The position numbers and the translations under genes are program-made. The notes beneath the pieces were generated by a model that worked only from the letters and a program-made list of their open reading frames with translations, did not search any database and was not told the origin of the DNA. From the NCBI RefSeq assembly GCF_000384415.1, contig NZ_ARVU01000001.1, positions 992,001-1,056,000 of the forward strand: DNA of 64,000 nt, given 5' to 3'. This document shows, in pieces, positions 1 to 9,074 of the stretch (positions within the stretch are counted from its first letter, which is position 1; each line of letters opens with the position of its first letter). The stretch is from Cycloclasticus pugetii PS-1. Lineage in GTDB: Bacteria > Pseudomonadota > Gammaproteobacteria > Methylococcales > Cycloclasticaceae.

Positions 1-1073
1 GGTACCCCGTCATGTTCGGTAAAGAAATAGAAGAGGGCAAGCCTGTTAAGGCGATGTTATGTGGTGAAAACCTATTACTCAACCGAATTGATGGAAAAGT
101 TTATGCCATCAAAGATAGGTGTTTACACCGAGGTGTTGCCTTTTCTAAAAAGCCTGAGTGTTATACAAAAGAGACCATTACCTGTTGGTATCATGCTTGG
201 ACGTATCGATGGGACGATGGCTCGTTATGCGACATTATGACGGACCCTAAAAGCGATATGATTGGTAAGCATCGTCTTAAAACGTATACCGCGCAAGAAG
301 CAAAAGGGCTTGTATTTATTTTTCTCGGCGATATTGAACCTACCCCTCTGATTAATGACGTACCACCTGGGTTTTTAGATGAAGGGCGTGCGATTAGAGG
401 CATTAAACGAGAAGTTGGGTCAAACTGGAGAATCGCTGCTGAAAATGGTTTTGATTCAACACATGTTTTTATTCATAAAGACAGTAAGTTAATACCAAAC
501 AATGAGACCGTTATTCCATTAGGGTTTGCGACAGATCGTGAAGAAGAAGCAAAAGGCACCTTATGGGAAGTAGTTAATAACGAAGACGGACCTAAGGGTG
601 TTTACGATAATATCGGCCAGCATGCGGTTCCCGTCGTTGAGGGTAAAGTAGATGGTGAAACAGTTCTTCGTCCGGTTATTGGTGGTGATAAACGCATAGC
701 CAACCAAATCTCAATATGGATGCCAGGCGCCCTTAAAGTAGACCCCTTTCCAGACCCTTCATTGATTCAATTTGAATGGTATGTGCCAAGAGATGAAAAC
801 TCACATTGGTATATTCAAACGCTTGGTAAAGAAGTGGCTAATGAAGCTGAAGAGCAAGAGTTTGAAAAAGATTTTAATGAAAAGTGGGAAGACTGGGGGC
901 TACGTGGCTTTAATGATGATGATATTTGGGCCCGTGAAGCGATGGAAGAGTTTTACAAGGATGACTGGGGTTGGATTAAAGAACAGTTATTTGAGCCAGA
1001 TGGAAATATAGTCGCGTGGAGACAGTTAGCCAGTGAAGCAAATCGCGGTGTCCAAACACTAGAAGATTTATAA
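1..1073 (+). CDS. CarAa-like Rieske terminal oxygenase, N-terminally cut by window edge
   Basis: The frame stays open to the left edge: bases 1-2 complete a Trp codon and the next codons read Y-P-V before the first Met at base 12, matching the W-Y-P-V of the complete paralogue that starts at 6066. About 36 N-terminal residues are therefore missing and the Met at 12 is not the start. The Rieske site is visible as C-L-H (bases 120-128) followed by C-W-Y-H. The catalytic iron ligands appear in D-S-T-H-V-F-I-H and in the downstream F-N-D-D-D-I-W-A-R. The whole chain resembles the homotrimeric terminal oxygenase of carbazole 1,9a-dioxygenase (CarAa), which adds O2 at an angular or ring position using electrons from a ferredoxin. 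The real substrate is unknown; another polycyclic or heteroaromatic is equally possible. A ring-hydroxylating alpha subunit follows 12 bases after its stop. Confidence 0.93.
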   Translation, partial: YPVMFGKEIEEGKPVKAMLCGENLLLNRIDGKVYAIKDRCLHRGVAFSKKPECYTKETITCWYHAWTYRWDDGSLCDIMTDPKSDMIGKHRLKTYTAQEAKGLVFIFLGDIEPTPLINDVPPGFLDEGRAIRGIKREVGSNWRIAAENGFDSTHVFIHKDSKLIPNNETVIPLGFATDREEEAKGTLWEVVNNEDGPKGVYDNIGQHAVPVVEGKVDGETVLRPVIGGDKRIANQISIWMPGALKVDPFPDPSLIQFEWYVPRDENSHWYIQTLGKEVANEAEEQEFEKDFNEKWEDWGLRGFNDDDIWAREAMEEFYKDDWGWIKEQLFEPDGNIVAWRQLASEANRGVQTLEDL

Positions 1074-1085
1074 CTGGGTGATCAA

Positions 1086-2408
1086 ATGAGCACACTCAAT
1101 AATGATGCTTTAGACGAACTGTTTGATAGGCGCCCCGACGACGGTATCTACAAGGTTAACCGACGTGTATATAACGACCCCGCTCTTTACGAGCGGGAGT
1201 TGGAGAGTATTTTTGAAGGGTCTTGGATATATGTCGCGCATGAAAGCCAACTACCGAATAAAGGGGACTTTGTTACAGTCACCATGGGTAGACAGCCTGT
1301 CATTATTAACCGCGATATGAATGGGCAAATTAATGGTTTCATCAATGCTTGCCCACATCGGGGCGCACGTTTATGTAGAACAGAACGGGGTAATACGAAA
1401 AGCTTTATATGCACCTATCATGGTTGGGCATTTGCTAGTGATGGTGAAGCAAAATGGATTCAGCGAGAAGAAGAGGGCTATCCCGAGCTGCTTGATCATA
1501 AGAATGACGTCGGCCTAAAACATGTTGAGAAAGTAGAAAGTTATCGTGGCTTTATCTTTGCAAGCCTATCTGCAGATGTTCCTACCTTAGATCAGCATTT
1601 ATTGGGGGGTAAGGCTTATATCGATATGTTGGTTGACCAGGCGCCGAACGGGCTAGAAGTGTTAAAGGGCAGTTCGAGTTGTGTTTATAAGGGTAATTGG
1701 AAACTGATGCTTGAAAATGGCGGTGGTGATGGATTACACCCAGATTATGCACACAGCTCGCTATTAAAAGTAGCCGATCGAAAATTGCAAAGAAGCACTG
1801 CAGTTCAGACCATGCAGGTTTCAAAAATGTATGAGCAAGTTGGTGGGCAGTGGGCTTTTGGTAATGGCCATACTGGCATTTGGTTTAATTTTCCAAACCC
1901 TGAAGACAGACCGGCTTATAAGCATTTGGCTGAACTAAGTAAAGCGTACGGAGAAGACAGAGCTCATTGGATGACCGGTGTGTTTCGTAATCTATCTATC
2001 TACCCTAATTTACATTTGCTGGACCAAATGGCGACGCTTATTCGCACCTTTAGACCCTTAGATGTAAACCGTACAGAAATAACTTTTTTCTGCATAGCAC
2101 CAGTCGGTGAGCCAGTTGAAGATAGAAAAAACCGTCTGCGTCAATTTGAAGAGTTTTTTGCCGGTAGCGGAATGGGTACGCCAGATGATAATGCTGAGTT
2201 TGAAGAATGTCAGTCAGGTTCTGAAGGGCGTAATTTAGCCACTAGCTATATTTCTTTTGGCCTACATTCACGCCACGAAGGTACCGATGAAGTTGCTAGT
2301 AACTTAGGTATTGAGCTGTCTCATAGTGGGATCATCGGCTATGAGGGTTGCACAATGACGCAATATGACCGTTGGATAGAGCTGATGACGAAGGAAGACA
2401 AATCATGA
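1086..2408 (+). CDS. Benzoate/anthranilate-type ring-hydroxylating dioxygenase, alpha subunit
   Basis: This 440-residue protein resembles the BenA/XylX/AntA group, whose members cis-dihydroxylate benzoate, toluate or anthranilate. The Rieske ligands are C89, H91, C109 and H112 in C-P-H-R-G and C-T-Y-H-G-W. The mononuclear iron site shows D215, H218 and H223. The segment between E-N-G and D-G-x-H carries one more residue than I recall for BenA (G-G-D-G-L-H instead of A-D-G-Y-H), so the substrate pocket may differ. The stop overlaps the beta-subunit start in an ATGA arrangement, so the two are translationally coupled. The dedicated reductase (BenC-like) of this family is not nearby. Substrate cannot be fixed from sequence. 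Confidence 0.93.
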   Translation: MSTLNNDALDELFDRRPDDGIYKVNRRVYNDPALYERELESIFEGSWIYVAHESQLPNKGDFVTVTMGRQPVIINRDMNGQINGFINACPHRGARLCRTERGNTKSFICTYHGWAFASDGEAKWIQREEEGYPELLDHKNDVGLKHVEKVESYRGFIFASLSADVPTLDQHLLGGKAYIDMLVDQAPNGLEVLKGSSSCVYKGNWKLMLENGGGDGLHPDYAHSSLLKVADRKLQRSTAVQTMQVSKMYEQVGGQWAFGNGHTGIWFNFPNPEDRPAYKHLAELSKAYGEDRAHWMTGVFRNLSIYPNLHLLDQMATLIRTFRPLDVNRTEITFFCIAPVGEPVEDRKNRLRQFEEFFAGSGMGTPDDNAEFEECQSGSEGRNLATSYISFGLHSRHEGTDEVASNLGIELSHSGIIGYEGCTMTQYDRWIELMTKEDKS

Positions 2409-2911
2409 AAACACAAGTTGTAGATTTTGATACGTGGAACTTATTGTCCGGGGTTTTATATGAAGAAGCGGCTGCTTTAGATGAACAGCGTTGGGAAGAT
2501 TGGTTGTCCTTGTATGCAGATAATTGCGTTTATTGGGTGCAAGCTTGGGATAGTGAACATGAGTTGTCATGTAATCCTGAGAATGATGTATCGCTGATCT
2601 ATATGGATAACAAATCCATGCTAGAAGACCGTAAATGGCGTTTTACCAGTGGTACATCACCTGCTTCAGTGCCACTACCAAGGACTAATCACCTCATCGG
2701 AAATGTACAGCTTGTTGAATTCAGTGGTGAAAAGGCCGTATTAAAAAGCCATTGGCAAGTTGCTTCGTATAGGTTCCGAGAGCTTACCCAAATAGCTGGG
2801 CGTAGTCGATATATGCTGACGTTAGACAATGGTCTATGGAAGATCGAACAACGGCAGACAGTTCTTGTGAATGATCAGGTCCAAACAACCTTGGATTTAT
2901 ACCATATATAG
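2405..2911 (+). CDS. Ring-hydroxylating dioxygenase, beta subunit
   Basis: A small beta subunit of 168 residues (BenB/XylY/AntB-like, NTF2-type fold) that packs with the preceding alpha subunit in an alpha3-beta3 enzyme. The open frame reaches back to 2372, but ATG 2405 overlaps the alpha stop and is preceded by a GGAAG element about ten bases upstream, so 2405 is the better start. Visible family features are the N-terminal helix with E-E-A-A-A-L-D-E-Q-R-W-E-D-W-L, and the closing strand that ends in D-L-Y-H-I. The beta subunit is mainly structural. Confidence 0.9.
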   Translation: MKTQVVDFDTWNLLSGVLYEEAAALDEQRWEDWLSLYADNCVYWVQAWDSEHELSCNPENDVSLIYMDNKSMLEDRKWRFTSGTSPASVPLPRTNHLIGNVQLVEFSGEKAVLKSHWQVASYRFRELTQIAGRSRYMLTLDNGLWKIEQRQTVLVNDQVQTTLDLYHI

Positions 2912-3119
2912 ATGTTCAACAGAGGTGTTTAAGCATTGAAGTAGGTTTTGGTAACAAAAAGGCGAAAGAAATATTTATTAAATTAACGAGTGATTTTGTA
3001 CAGATATCTTTTATCCATAAAAAGCTAGAAATTAGTGAATGACAGTTAATGGATATGCAGATATGGGGATAAGGATTTAAATAGTTTTAAATACTTTAAA
3101 TGGGAAATAGGAGCATAAA

Positions 3120-4724
3120 ATGCGCACAACTCAGACTATAAAAAAGCTGATAGCAATCGGCCTGACAACGTTGGTTGTCAGTCCATCGGCACAGGCAATT
3201 GATTATCTAAACGGGGATTTACGTGTATCCGGATTCGTTCGAGCACAAACCGCTATCTCCACCACCAGTGATAAAAATGCGGCCAACACAGCATTAGGCC
3301 AACAAGATAATCCCGACTTTAACTTAAACCGCGTCTGGGGGATTGCAGACTTTGACTACCGTCCATCAAGCTTAAGAAACGGCTTGTTTGATAGCGTTCG
3401 CTTATTTTCACGGGTCAAACTGGCGTATGACCTCACCGAAGATTTAAGCGGCGGCGTCGATAGCTACGATGCCTTCTCTGCCTCCAATAACCTTAAAGAT
3501 CGCGGCACGATGATGAATGCAAGCAACGACACCGCATCAGCCGATATCTGGGAACTCTTTGTCGACATTAAAAAAGGCAAATTATGGACACGGTTAGGTC
3601 GTCAAAACATCGTCTGGGGAGAATCTGATGGGGTAAGACTGTTAGATATTGTTAACCCACTGGACAATGCCTGGCACCCATTTGAAGGCGGCGGTGAGCT
3701 CTTTGATCACCGTCGTATTCCATTGTGGATGGCACGGTTTACCTACCAACTACCCATCAATGATATGAGCGTCGACTTCTTCTATAACCCCGGTGACTTT
3801 GTTCCCACAGTACAGGCGGATATCGGTTCACCTTGGAACGTAAACCCCTTACCACGTGATGGTGTTGGCGATCCGGCTGATGGGTTTTTAGTCGTAGGCA
3901 GCCCATTTGGACCCACCTTAGCACCCGGCACCACCTTCATCGTGGATGACGACACCAATGATTGGCGCGGCGAAGACCAATGGGGAATACGCTTATTAGG
4001 CTCACTAGGTGGGTTTAATTACACCTTAAATTACTTAAGCTTAATTGATCAAGATGGGGTGATTTCAGCGACCAACACACTCCCTGTTTTCACACCAACA
4101 CCGCCAACAGCACCAGGTGCGCCAGTAGCCGTACTGCCCGTGCTACAAAACACCCATGAGCGCTTAGATATAGCAGGGGCTTCATTTAACTGGTATGCCG
4201 ATAGCCTTGCCGCGGTGTTTAGAGGCGAAATGTCCTACACCTTTGATAAGCCGTTTGCAAAATCTGCCTCAAACCTACAGTTTGCTGGGCCTGTCCCGCT
4301 GAACCCGCAAGATGCACTCGGGGTCGCTCATCGAGATGAAATGAAAGTAATGTTAGGTATTGATCGACCTTCCTTTATTTTCTCAAAAACTAGAACGATG
4401 AACATCTCCGCTCAGGTGATCTATATCGAACGTGAAAAAATATCCCTTGATACAGATCTTAACGGATTAGCGGCTCGAAAAGATGAAACACAACTCACAC
4501 TGAACTTAAGTCAGCCCTTCGACAATGATCAGTTTTTCGTTGAATTCTTTGGCTTGTATGACATAGACGGCGGTTATTGGTTACAGCCCCAAGTCAGATG
4601 GCAGCCGGGTAATAACTGGCGTGTATGGGCTTACTACAACGCCTTTGGCGGAGAAGAAGAACGCAGTATCGCCGTGTATGACCACGCTGACGAAATGAAT
4701 ATAGCCGTGTCATACCAGTTCTAA
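3120..4724 (+). CDS. DUF1302 family outer-membrane protein
   Basis: A 534-residue protein with a clear signal peptide (about residues 1-26, ending S-A-Q-A) and a C-terminal S-Y-Q-F, the terminal-Phe pattern of outer-membrane beta barrels. It resembles DUF1302 proteins, which regularly accompany DUF1329 proteins and RND transporters in hydrocarbon and steroid degraders; that link is from general knowledge of the families. Alternating strands rich in aromatic residues (for example W-G-I-R-L-L-G-S-L-G-G-F-N-Y-T) support a barrel. It stands 208 bases after the dioxygenase and 34 bases before the DUF1329 gene. A role as a porin for aromatic or hydrophobic compounds is inference. The family has no settled biochemical function. 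Confidence 0.88.
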   Translation: MRTTQTIKKLIAIGLTTLVVSPSAQAIDYLNGDLRVSGFVRAQTAISTTSDKNAANTALGQQDNPDFNLNRVWGIADFDYRPSSLRNGLFDSVRLFSRVKLAYDLTEDLSGGVDSYDAFSASNNLKDRGTMMNASNDTASADIWELFVDIKKGKLWTRLGRQNIVWGESDGVRLLDIVNPLDNAWHPFEGGGELFDHRRIPLWMARFTYQLPINDMSVDFFYNPGDFVPTVQADIGSPWNVNPLPRDGVGDPADGFLVVGSPFGPTLAPGTTFIVDDDTNDWRGEDQWGIRLLGSLGGFNYTLNYLSLIDQDGVISATNTLPVFTPTPPTAPGAPVAVLPVLQNTHERLDIAGASFNWYADSLAAVFRGEMSYTFDKPFAKSASNLQFAGPVPLNPQDALGVAHRDEMKVMLGIDRPSFIFSKTRTMNISAQVIYIEREKISLDTDLNGLAARKDETQLTLNLSQPFDNDQFFVEFFGLYDIDGGYWLQPQVRWQPGNNWRVWAYYNAFGGEEERSIAVYDHADEMNIAVSYQF

Positions 4725-4758
4725 TCAATCATTCATAAAAATTTAAGAGGTCATGAAA

Positions 4759-5985
4759 ATGAATATAAATGAAATAATGAAACATGCTTTGAGCGCACTC
4801 ATTATCAGCAGTGCATCAACAATGGCATTTGCCAAGGTTCCGCAAGTCGGCGATGTGATTGATGCCAGCAATGTAGACCAATACAGCGAATACTTAATTG
4901 AATCAGCGATTGCACTTGTTAAACAAGGTCAGGTACTCAAAGTCACACCGACTTCTGAAAAAGGCTCATTAAGTAACCCGGAGTTTTTGCAAATCACTGA
5001 GGCAAACAAAGGTAAAGCCAGAATACTGGACGAATACGGGACATTGGGCCTTGAAGATGGCTCGCCATGGATCGGTGGATTGCCCTTCCCGGTTGCTGAA
5101 AAAGGTATCGAGGTGATGGTTAATTATCAGGTCGGTAACCTCGCTTTAGAGGGTGATGACTTTGGTCATGTGAATGGTCCTGATTTTCCGATTAGTCGAT
5201 TAACCTATATCAATAGCGATGGTGATGTTTATAAAGAAGCGACCATGGGGATGACGCAAATCATGATGACAGGTCGAGTGGCCGCTGAACCAAAACCAAG
5301 CATTCCTGGTTATGAAGATGAAACCACAAGAAGGATTATCAAGTTTATTGAACCCTATGATGTGAAAGGTATTATTTCCTTAGATATTCAATACCGAGAC
5401 CAAAGTAAGTTACCAGAATCTTATGTTTACTTACCATCGTTTAGACGGGTTCGCCAAGTGGCTACAGCGAACAGAACTGATTCGCTTGCAGGCTCAGAAT
5501 TAACACAGGCAGATTTAAGTGGCTTTTCAGATCCAATGGGCCTGTGGAAATTCAAAATTATTAAAAAAGGTTTAATGTTGGTAAACACAAGGAGCATAAC
5601 GCCTACGGTTCCTTATCCAGAGCCTATTACACTGCATAATAAGTTTTTCCCACAACCTCAACGTCAAATGGAATTGCGTGAAGCCTATGTAGTAGAAGCG
5701 ATTCCAAGGTATGACACGGTTTATGGTAAGAAAATTATGGTATTTGATGCTGAGGTTTATCGATTGGGTGATGTGGCTATTTATGACAACGCCGGCAAAC
5801 TTTATAAAGCTTTTCAGCAAGATTTTGGTGTAACAGATGGTAATCACCCCATACCAACATGGATGGTGGCACTTAACTTGCAAACAGGAAGCGGGACCGT
5901 ATTTGGTAATTACGATATGGGGCTTAATTTAAACCCATCGGTCACTGTGACAGAAAAATCATCAATGAAAAACTTAGCGAGATAA
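4759..5985 (+). CDS. DUF1329 family periplasmic or outer-membrane lipid-carrier-like protein
   Basis: About 408 residues with a signal peptide ending S-T-M-A-F-A. DUF1329 proteins are related to outer-membrane lipoprotein-sorting (LolB-like) folds and are often found with DUF1302 genes. Two start codons are in frame, 4753 and 4759. The AGAGG at 4746-4750 lies only 2 bases from the first but 8 from the second, so 4759 is preferred. Family-like features are a central I-Q-Y-R-D-Q, a Y-L-P-S-F-R-R-V-R-Q element and a late M-V-A-L-N-L-Q-T-G-S-G. Its likely job is to carry a hydrophobic molecule across the periplasm together with the DUF1302 barrel and the RND transporter at 10186; this is inference. 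Confidence 0.88.
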   Translation: MNINEIMKHALSALIISSASTMAFAKVPQVGDVIDASNVDQYSEYLIESAIALVKQGQVLKVTPTSEKGSLSNPEFLQITEANKGKARILDEYGTLGLEDGSPWIGGLPFPVAEKGIEVMVNYQVGNLALEGDDFGHVNGPDFPISRLTYINSDGDVYKEATMGMTQIMMTGRVAAEPKPSIPGYEDETTRRIIKFIEPYDVKGIISLDIQYRDQSKLPESYVYLPSFRRVRQVATANRTDSLAGSELTQADLSGFSDPMGLWKFKIIKKGLMLVNTRSITPTVPYPEPITLHNKFFPQPQRQMELREAYVVEAIPRYDTVYGKKIMVFDAEVYRLGDVAIYDNAGKLYKAFQQDFGVTDGNHPIPTWMVALNLQTGSGTVFGNYDMGLNLNPSVTVTEKSSMKNLAR

Positions 5986-5990
5986 TCAAA

Positions 5991-6023
5991 ATGCCCCTTG
6001 GGCGATGAATCGCCAAGGGGCAT
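5991..6023 (+). terminator. Strong GC-rich hairpin without a U tract
   Basis: An inverted repeat of 14-15 bases (ATGCCCCTTGG-GCGA against TCGC-CAAGGGGCAT, one bulged G, loop TGAA) begins 5 bases after the DUF1329 stop. No run of T follows, so it may be an mRNA 3'-end stabiliser or processing site, or an inefficient terminator that lowers read-through into the next oxygenase gene. Confidence 0.6.
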
Positions 6024-6065
6024 TAGGTGGCTCTATCCATATTGACTAAATATTAAGGAAAGCAA

Positions 6066-7283
6066 ATGATAAATTTTGATAATGAAAACGATACAGTTGT
6101 AGATCAAGAGGTTGTCAAAAAACTTAAAGGTTGGGGCAATTACATCCAAGCAAAACTTGGTTTCCGTAATCATTGGTATCCGGTTGGGTTTAGTGAAGAT
6201 TTAGAAGAAAACAAGCCCAAGCCAATTCAATTAGGCGGCGAAAAACTATTAATCAACCGCATTGATGGAGAGGTGTTTTGTATTGCCGATACCTGCTTGC
6301 ATCGTGGTGTGTCCTTCTCAGAAAAAATCGAATGTTACAGTAAAGACACTGTAACGTGCTGGTATCACGGATGGACCTATAATTTTAATGATGGCAAACT
6401 TTGCGATATTTTAACCGACCCAAATAGTCAAATGATTGGGACTCGTGCACTACAAACTTATCCTGTAGAAGAAGCAAAAGGGATGATGTTTGTGTTTCTA
6501 GGCGATGTCGCAGAAGGCGATGAACCGCCTGCGTTAGGCTTAGATTTACCACCCTGGTTTTTAGATGAAGACCGATATGTCATGGGGATAGGCCGTGAAA
6601 TTGAATCTAACTGGCGCCTTGGTGCTGAAAACGGTTTCGACACAACACATATTTTTATTCATAAAGACTCATCTTATTTAACAGCACGCGATGCACCTAT
6701 TCCACTTGGTTTTGCAACTGAGCAAAAATTAGAATTAGGCATTCACGACAAAGATGGAGCACCTAAAGGGGTCGTTGACCCATTAATGGGCAATTACCGA
6801 CCTGTATTTGATGCAAATATCAAAGGTGAATCCGTTTTATCAAGTGTTCGCCCTGAAGGTGAGCATTCAACTATTTATCAAGTGTCGTTGTGGATGCCAG
6901 GCATTCTGACGGTAGAAAATCACCCTGAACCCGATATAACACAGGTTGAGTTTTATGTACCTATTGATGAAAAAAGACATATGTATTTTCAAATTCTGAG
7001 TAAAAAAGGGGTCACTGAGCCTGAGCAAATACACCGTTATAAAGAGGAATTCACGTCATTGCATGAACCGTTAGCGCTACGTGGTTTTAATGATGATGAT
7101 ATTTGGGCCAGAAAAGCATCTCAGGCATTTTATGATGATGATTATGGTTGGTTAGAAGAGCAGCTTTTTGAACCGGACCATAATTTAATCGCCTGGAGAA
7201 AACTGGCAAGTGAACATTGCCGTGGAATACAACGAGCACCTCGAACAGGGGCCGCTAGAGTAGTTGCACCAAAAAAAGAGTAA
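6066..7283 (+). CDS. CarAa-like Rieske terminal oxygenase (second copy, complete)
   Basis: The complete paralogue of the gene at base 1, 405 residues long, slightly longer than CarAa of carbazole degraders. Rieske ligands are C77, H79, C98 and H101. The 2-His-1-carboxylate iron is probably bound by H195, H199 and D344 or D345 (F-N-D-D-D-I-W-A-R). Like CarAa it has no beta subunit, and a homotrimer is expected. AAGGAAA about 5 bases upstream gives a good ribosome site. The hydrolase and Rieske ferredoxin genes follow in the same direction, much as carAa, carC and carAc are associated in carbazole loci, although the ring-cleavage genes carBaBb are absent. The C-terminal tail after G-I-Q-R-A is longer than in the first copy. 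The substrate is unknown. Confidence 0.94.
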   Translation: MINFDNENDTVVDQEVVKKLKGWGNYIQAKLGFRNHWYPVGFSEDLEENKPKPIQLGGEKLLINRIDGEVFCIADTCLHRGVSFSEKIECYSKDTVTCWYHGWTYNFNDGKLCDILTDPNSQMIGTRALQTYPVEEAKGMMFVFLGDVAEGDEPPALGLDLPPWFLDEDRYVMGIGREIESNWRLGAENGFDTTHIFIHKDSSYLTARDAPIPLGFATEQKLELGIHDKDGAPKGVVDPLMGNYRPVFDANIKGESVLSSVRPEGEHSTIYQVSLWMPGILTVENHPEPDITQVEFYVPIDEKRHMYFQILSKKGVTEPEQIHRYKEEFTSLHEPLALRGFNDDDIWARKASQAFYDDDYGWLEEQLFEPDHNLIAWRKLASEHCRGIQRAPRTGAARVVAPKKE

Positions 7284-7345
7284 CGGTTTTAAGTAACGTA
7301 CTTAAAAGCTAAGAACGTTTAAATTTTATATGAGAGGGCATAATT

Positions 7346-8182
7346 TTGAATATAGAAAATGAATCACTATATGAAAAGAAATATATTGATGTGGATGGTA
7401 TTAACACTTGTTATATAGAAGCCGGCGAGGGTGAGCCGTTAGTGTTAATACATGGTGGTGGCGCTGGCGCAAATGGCTACGGAAATTGGTTTGCTTGTTT
7501 GCCGTTGTTTGCCAAAAGCTTTAGAACCATCGCTGTTGATATGGTGGGCTTTGGTTTAACAGATAGCCCTGACCCCAGTGATTTTGAATATTCACAAAAA
7601 GCACGTTATGAACATATTGCTAACTTTATTAAAAAAATGGGGTTAGAGAAAGTCAACCTTGTTGGTAATTCAATGGGTGGAGCAACAGCCATGGGGGTTG
7701 CCGTTGAGTACCCAGAACTGTGTGAGAGGCTTATCTTAATGGGCAGTGCTGGGCTAAATACAGAGTTGGATATAGCAGCGCTTAAGCCTGTTTTAGGGTA
7801 TGACTATACAAAAGAAGGGATGATAAGGCTGATAAAGGTTCTCACTAATGATTCGTTTCAAATTACCTCAGAAATGATTGATTACCGACACGCAAACTCA
7901 GTAGACCCAAAAAATGAAGCCTCTTATGCGGCGACTATGGACTGGGTTAGAAAAGCAGGGGGCTTGTTTTATGAAGAAGACTATATTGCCAGCGTGCAAC
8001 AAAAAACACTGGTTGTGAATGGTAAAGACGACCAAGTGGTTCCTTTATCGAGTGCACATAAATTTTTAGAGTTAATGGATAACTCATGGGGTTATATCAT
8101 GCCGCACTGTGGTCATTGGGCGATGATTGAGTACCCCGACGACTTTTCTAGTGCCGTGTCGGCTTTTATAAAATCGCACTAG
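7346..8182 (+). CDS. Alpha/beta hydrolase, meta-cleavage product (C-C bond) hydrolase
   Basis: A 278-residue alpha/beta hydrolase of the BphD/CarC/XylF type, which splits the C-C bond of the 2-hydroxy-6-oxo dienoate made by extradiol ring cleavage. The oxyanion segment H-G-G-G-A-G-A-N-G-Y-G-N-W (from residue 36) is typical of this subfamily. The triad is S109 (G-N-S-M-G-G), D228 or D229 (G-K-D-D-Q-V-V-P) and H257 (C-G-H-W). The start is TTG at 7346, with AGAGGG about 8 bases upstream and no upstream in-frame ATG that fits better. Its presence implies a meta-cleavage route for the product of the neighbouring oxygenases, but no extradiol dioxygenase gene is in the window. Confidence 0.9.
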   Translation: MNIENESLYEKKYIDVDGINTCYIEAGEGEPLVLIHGGGAGANGYGNWFACLPLFAKSFRTIAVDMVGFGLTDSPDPSDFEYSQKARYEHIANFIKKMGLEKVNLVGNSMGGATAMGVAVEYPELCERLILMGSAGLNTELDIAALKPVLGYDYTKEGMIRLIKVLTNDSFQITSEMIDYRHANSVDPKNEASYAATMDWVRKAGGLFYEEDYIASVQQKTLVVNGKDDQVVPLSSAHKFLELMDNSWGYIMPHCGHWAMIEYPDDFSSAVSAFIKSH

Positions 8183-8258
8183 TATGTTGAAGTGCTAATG
8201 AATTTTTTAACTAACCATATTATAGATGCCCTGAAAGCTAAGGGATAAAAGGAGTCTT

Positions 8259-8585
8259 ATGTCTGAATTAATGATGCTTTGTAAAACAGCCGAGGTGACC
8301 GAAGATGCACCAATTCAAGTGGTGGTAGATGGTTTGCCCCCACTAGCGGTTTATGAGTTTAATAAAAGTTATTACGTTACCAGTGATATTTGCACACACG
8401 GAATGGCGTTTATGACAGAGGGTGAACAAGATGGAAATGAAATTGAGTGCCCTTTTCATGGTGGTGCATTTAATTTTGTCACAGGGGAAGTGGTGTCTAT
8501 GCCCTGTCATATTCCATTAGAGACTTTTCCAGTCGTCATAAATGATGAATACGTGTGTATTGAAAAACCAGTGCTTGAGAAATGA
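8259..8585 (+). CDS. Rieske [2Fe-2S] ferredoxin of an oxygenase system
   Basis: A 108-residue soluble Rieske ferredoxin (CarAc/BphF/NahAb-like). The cluster ligands are C45, H47, C64 and H67 in C-T-H-G and C-P-F-H-G-G. It would pass electrons from a ferredoxin reductase to a terminal oxygenase, most likely one or both CarAa-like proteins. GGAG lies 7 bases before the ATG. No reductase is encoded nearby, so it must use one encoded elsewhere. It is the only ferredoxin in the window, although four oxygenase alpha/terminal components are present. Confidence 0.92.
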   Translation: MSELMMLCKTAEVTEDAPIQVVVDGLPPLAVYEFNKSYYVTSDICTHGMAFMTEGEQDGNEIECPFHGGAFNFVTGEVVSMPCHIPLETFPVVINDEYVCIEKPVLEK

Positions 8586-9074
8586 TTTATTACTCTTAAC
8601 GGCGAGAGTAATTGTCTGCACGAATACTGGATAAAAGTTTATATGAGCGGGAAGTTTTTAAAAAGTACGATGGATAATACGCAAGCAGTGCTTAGTGTTA
8701 TTTGAGGGTGAAAAATCCTTAATGAAAAAGCAATGGTATTAAAACCAAATAGGTTTAATCAGATAATAATTTTATTGTGAGGGATTAGAAAACAGTTGTG
8801 TTTGTGTAAGTGAGGTGAGAATGGCAGTTTACTGCGAATCGGTTTGATAGATAACACTGGTTAAGTAGTAGGGTGAAGACTCTAACCTTTATTGAAAAAC
8901 AGTTTAATGAAGAACACCACTCCAATGTCGGGGATACGGATACTTATCTTTTTAGGGTTTGCATAGTGTTTAGGCAATCCCTCATTCGATAAGTTTTAAA
9001 CAAGTTAAATATCAAATTATTCAGTTGGTATGAATAGTTGATGGGCATTTAAATATCGTTTAAGGAGTGGTTAA
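8586..9074. other. 489-base intergenic region between ferredoxin and YCF48 genes
   Basis: No convincing gene is seen. It starts with a perfect 8-base stem (ATTACTCT/AGAGTAAT, 8589-8612, 8-base loop) just after the ferredoxin stop, without a T run. The rest is AT-rich, and TAAGGAG at 9061-9067 is the ribosome site of the next gene. A promoter for the YCF48-RND pair probably lies here, but no confident -35/-10 pair was found. Confidence 0.5.

Noticed and set aside
1086-2911. Naming the alpha-beta pair benAB or antAB
   Set aside because: The reductase gene is missing and the active-site segment differs, so the substrate is open.
8589-8612. 8-base hairpin after the ferredoxin gene as a terminator
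   Set aside because: The stem is AT-rich and no T run follows, so it was only mentioned in the intergenic entry.
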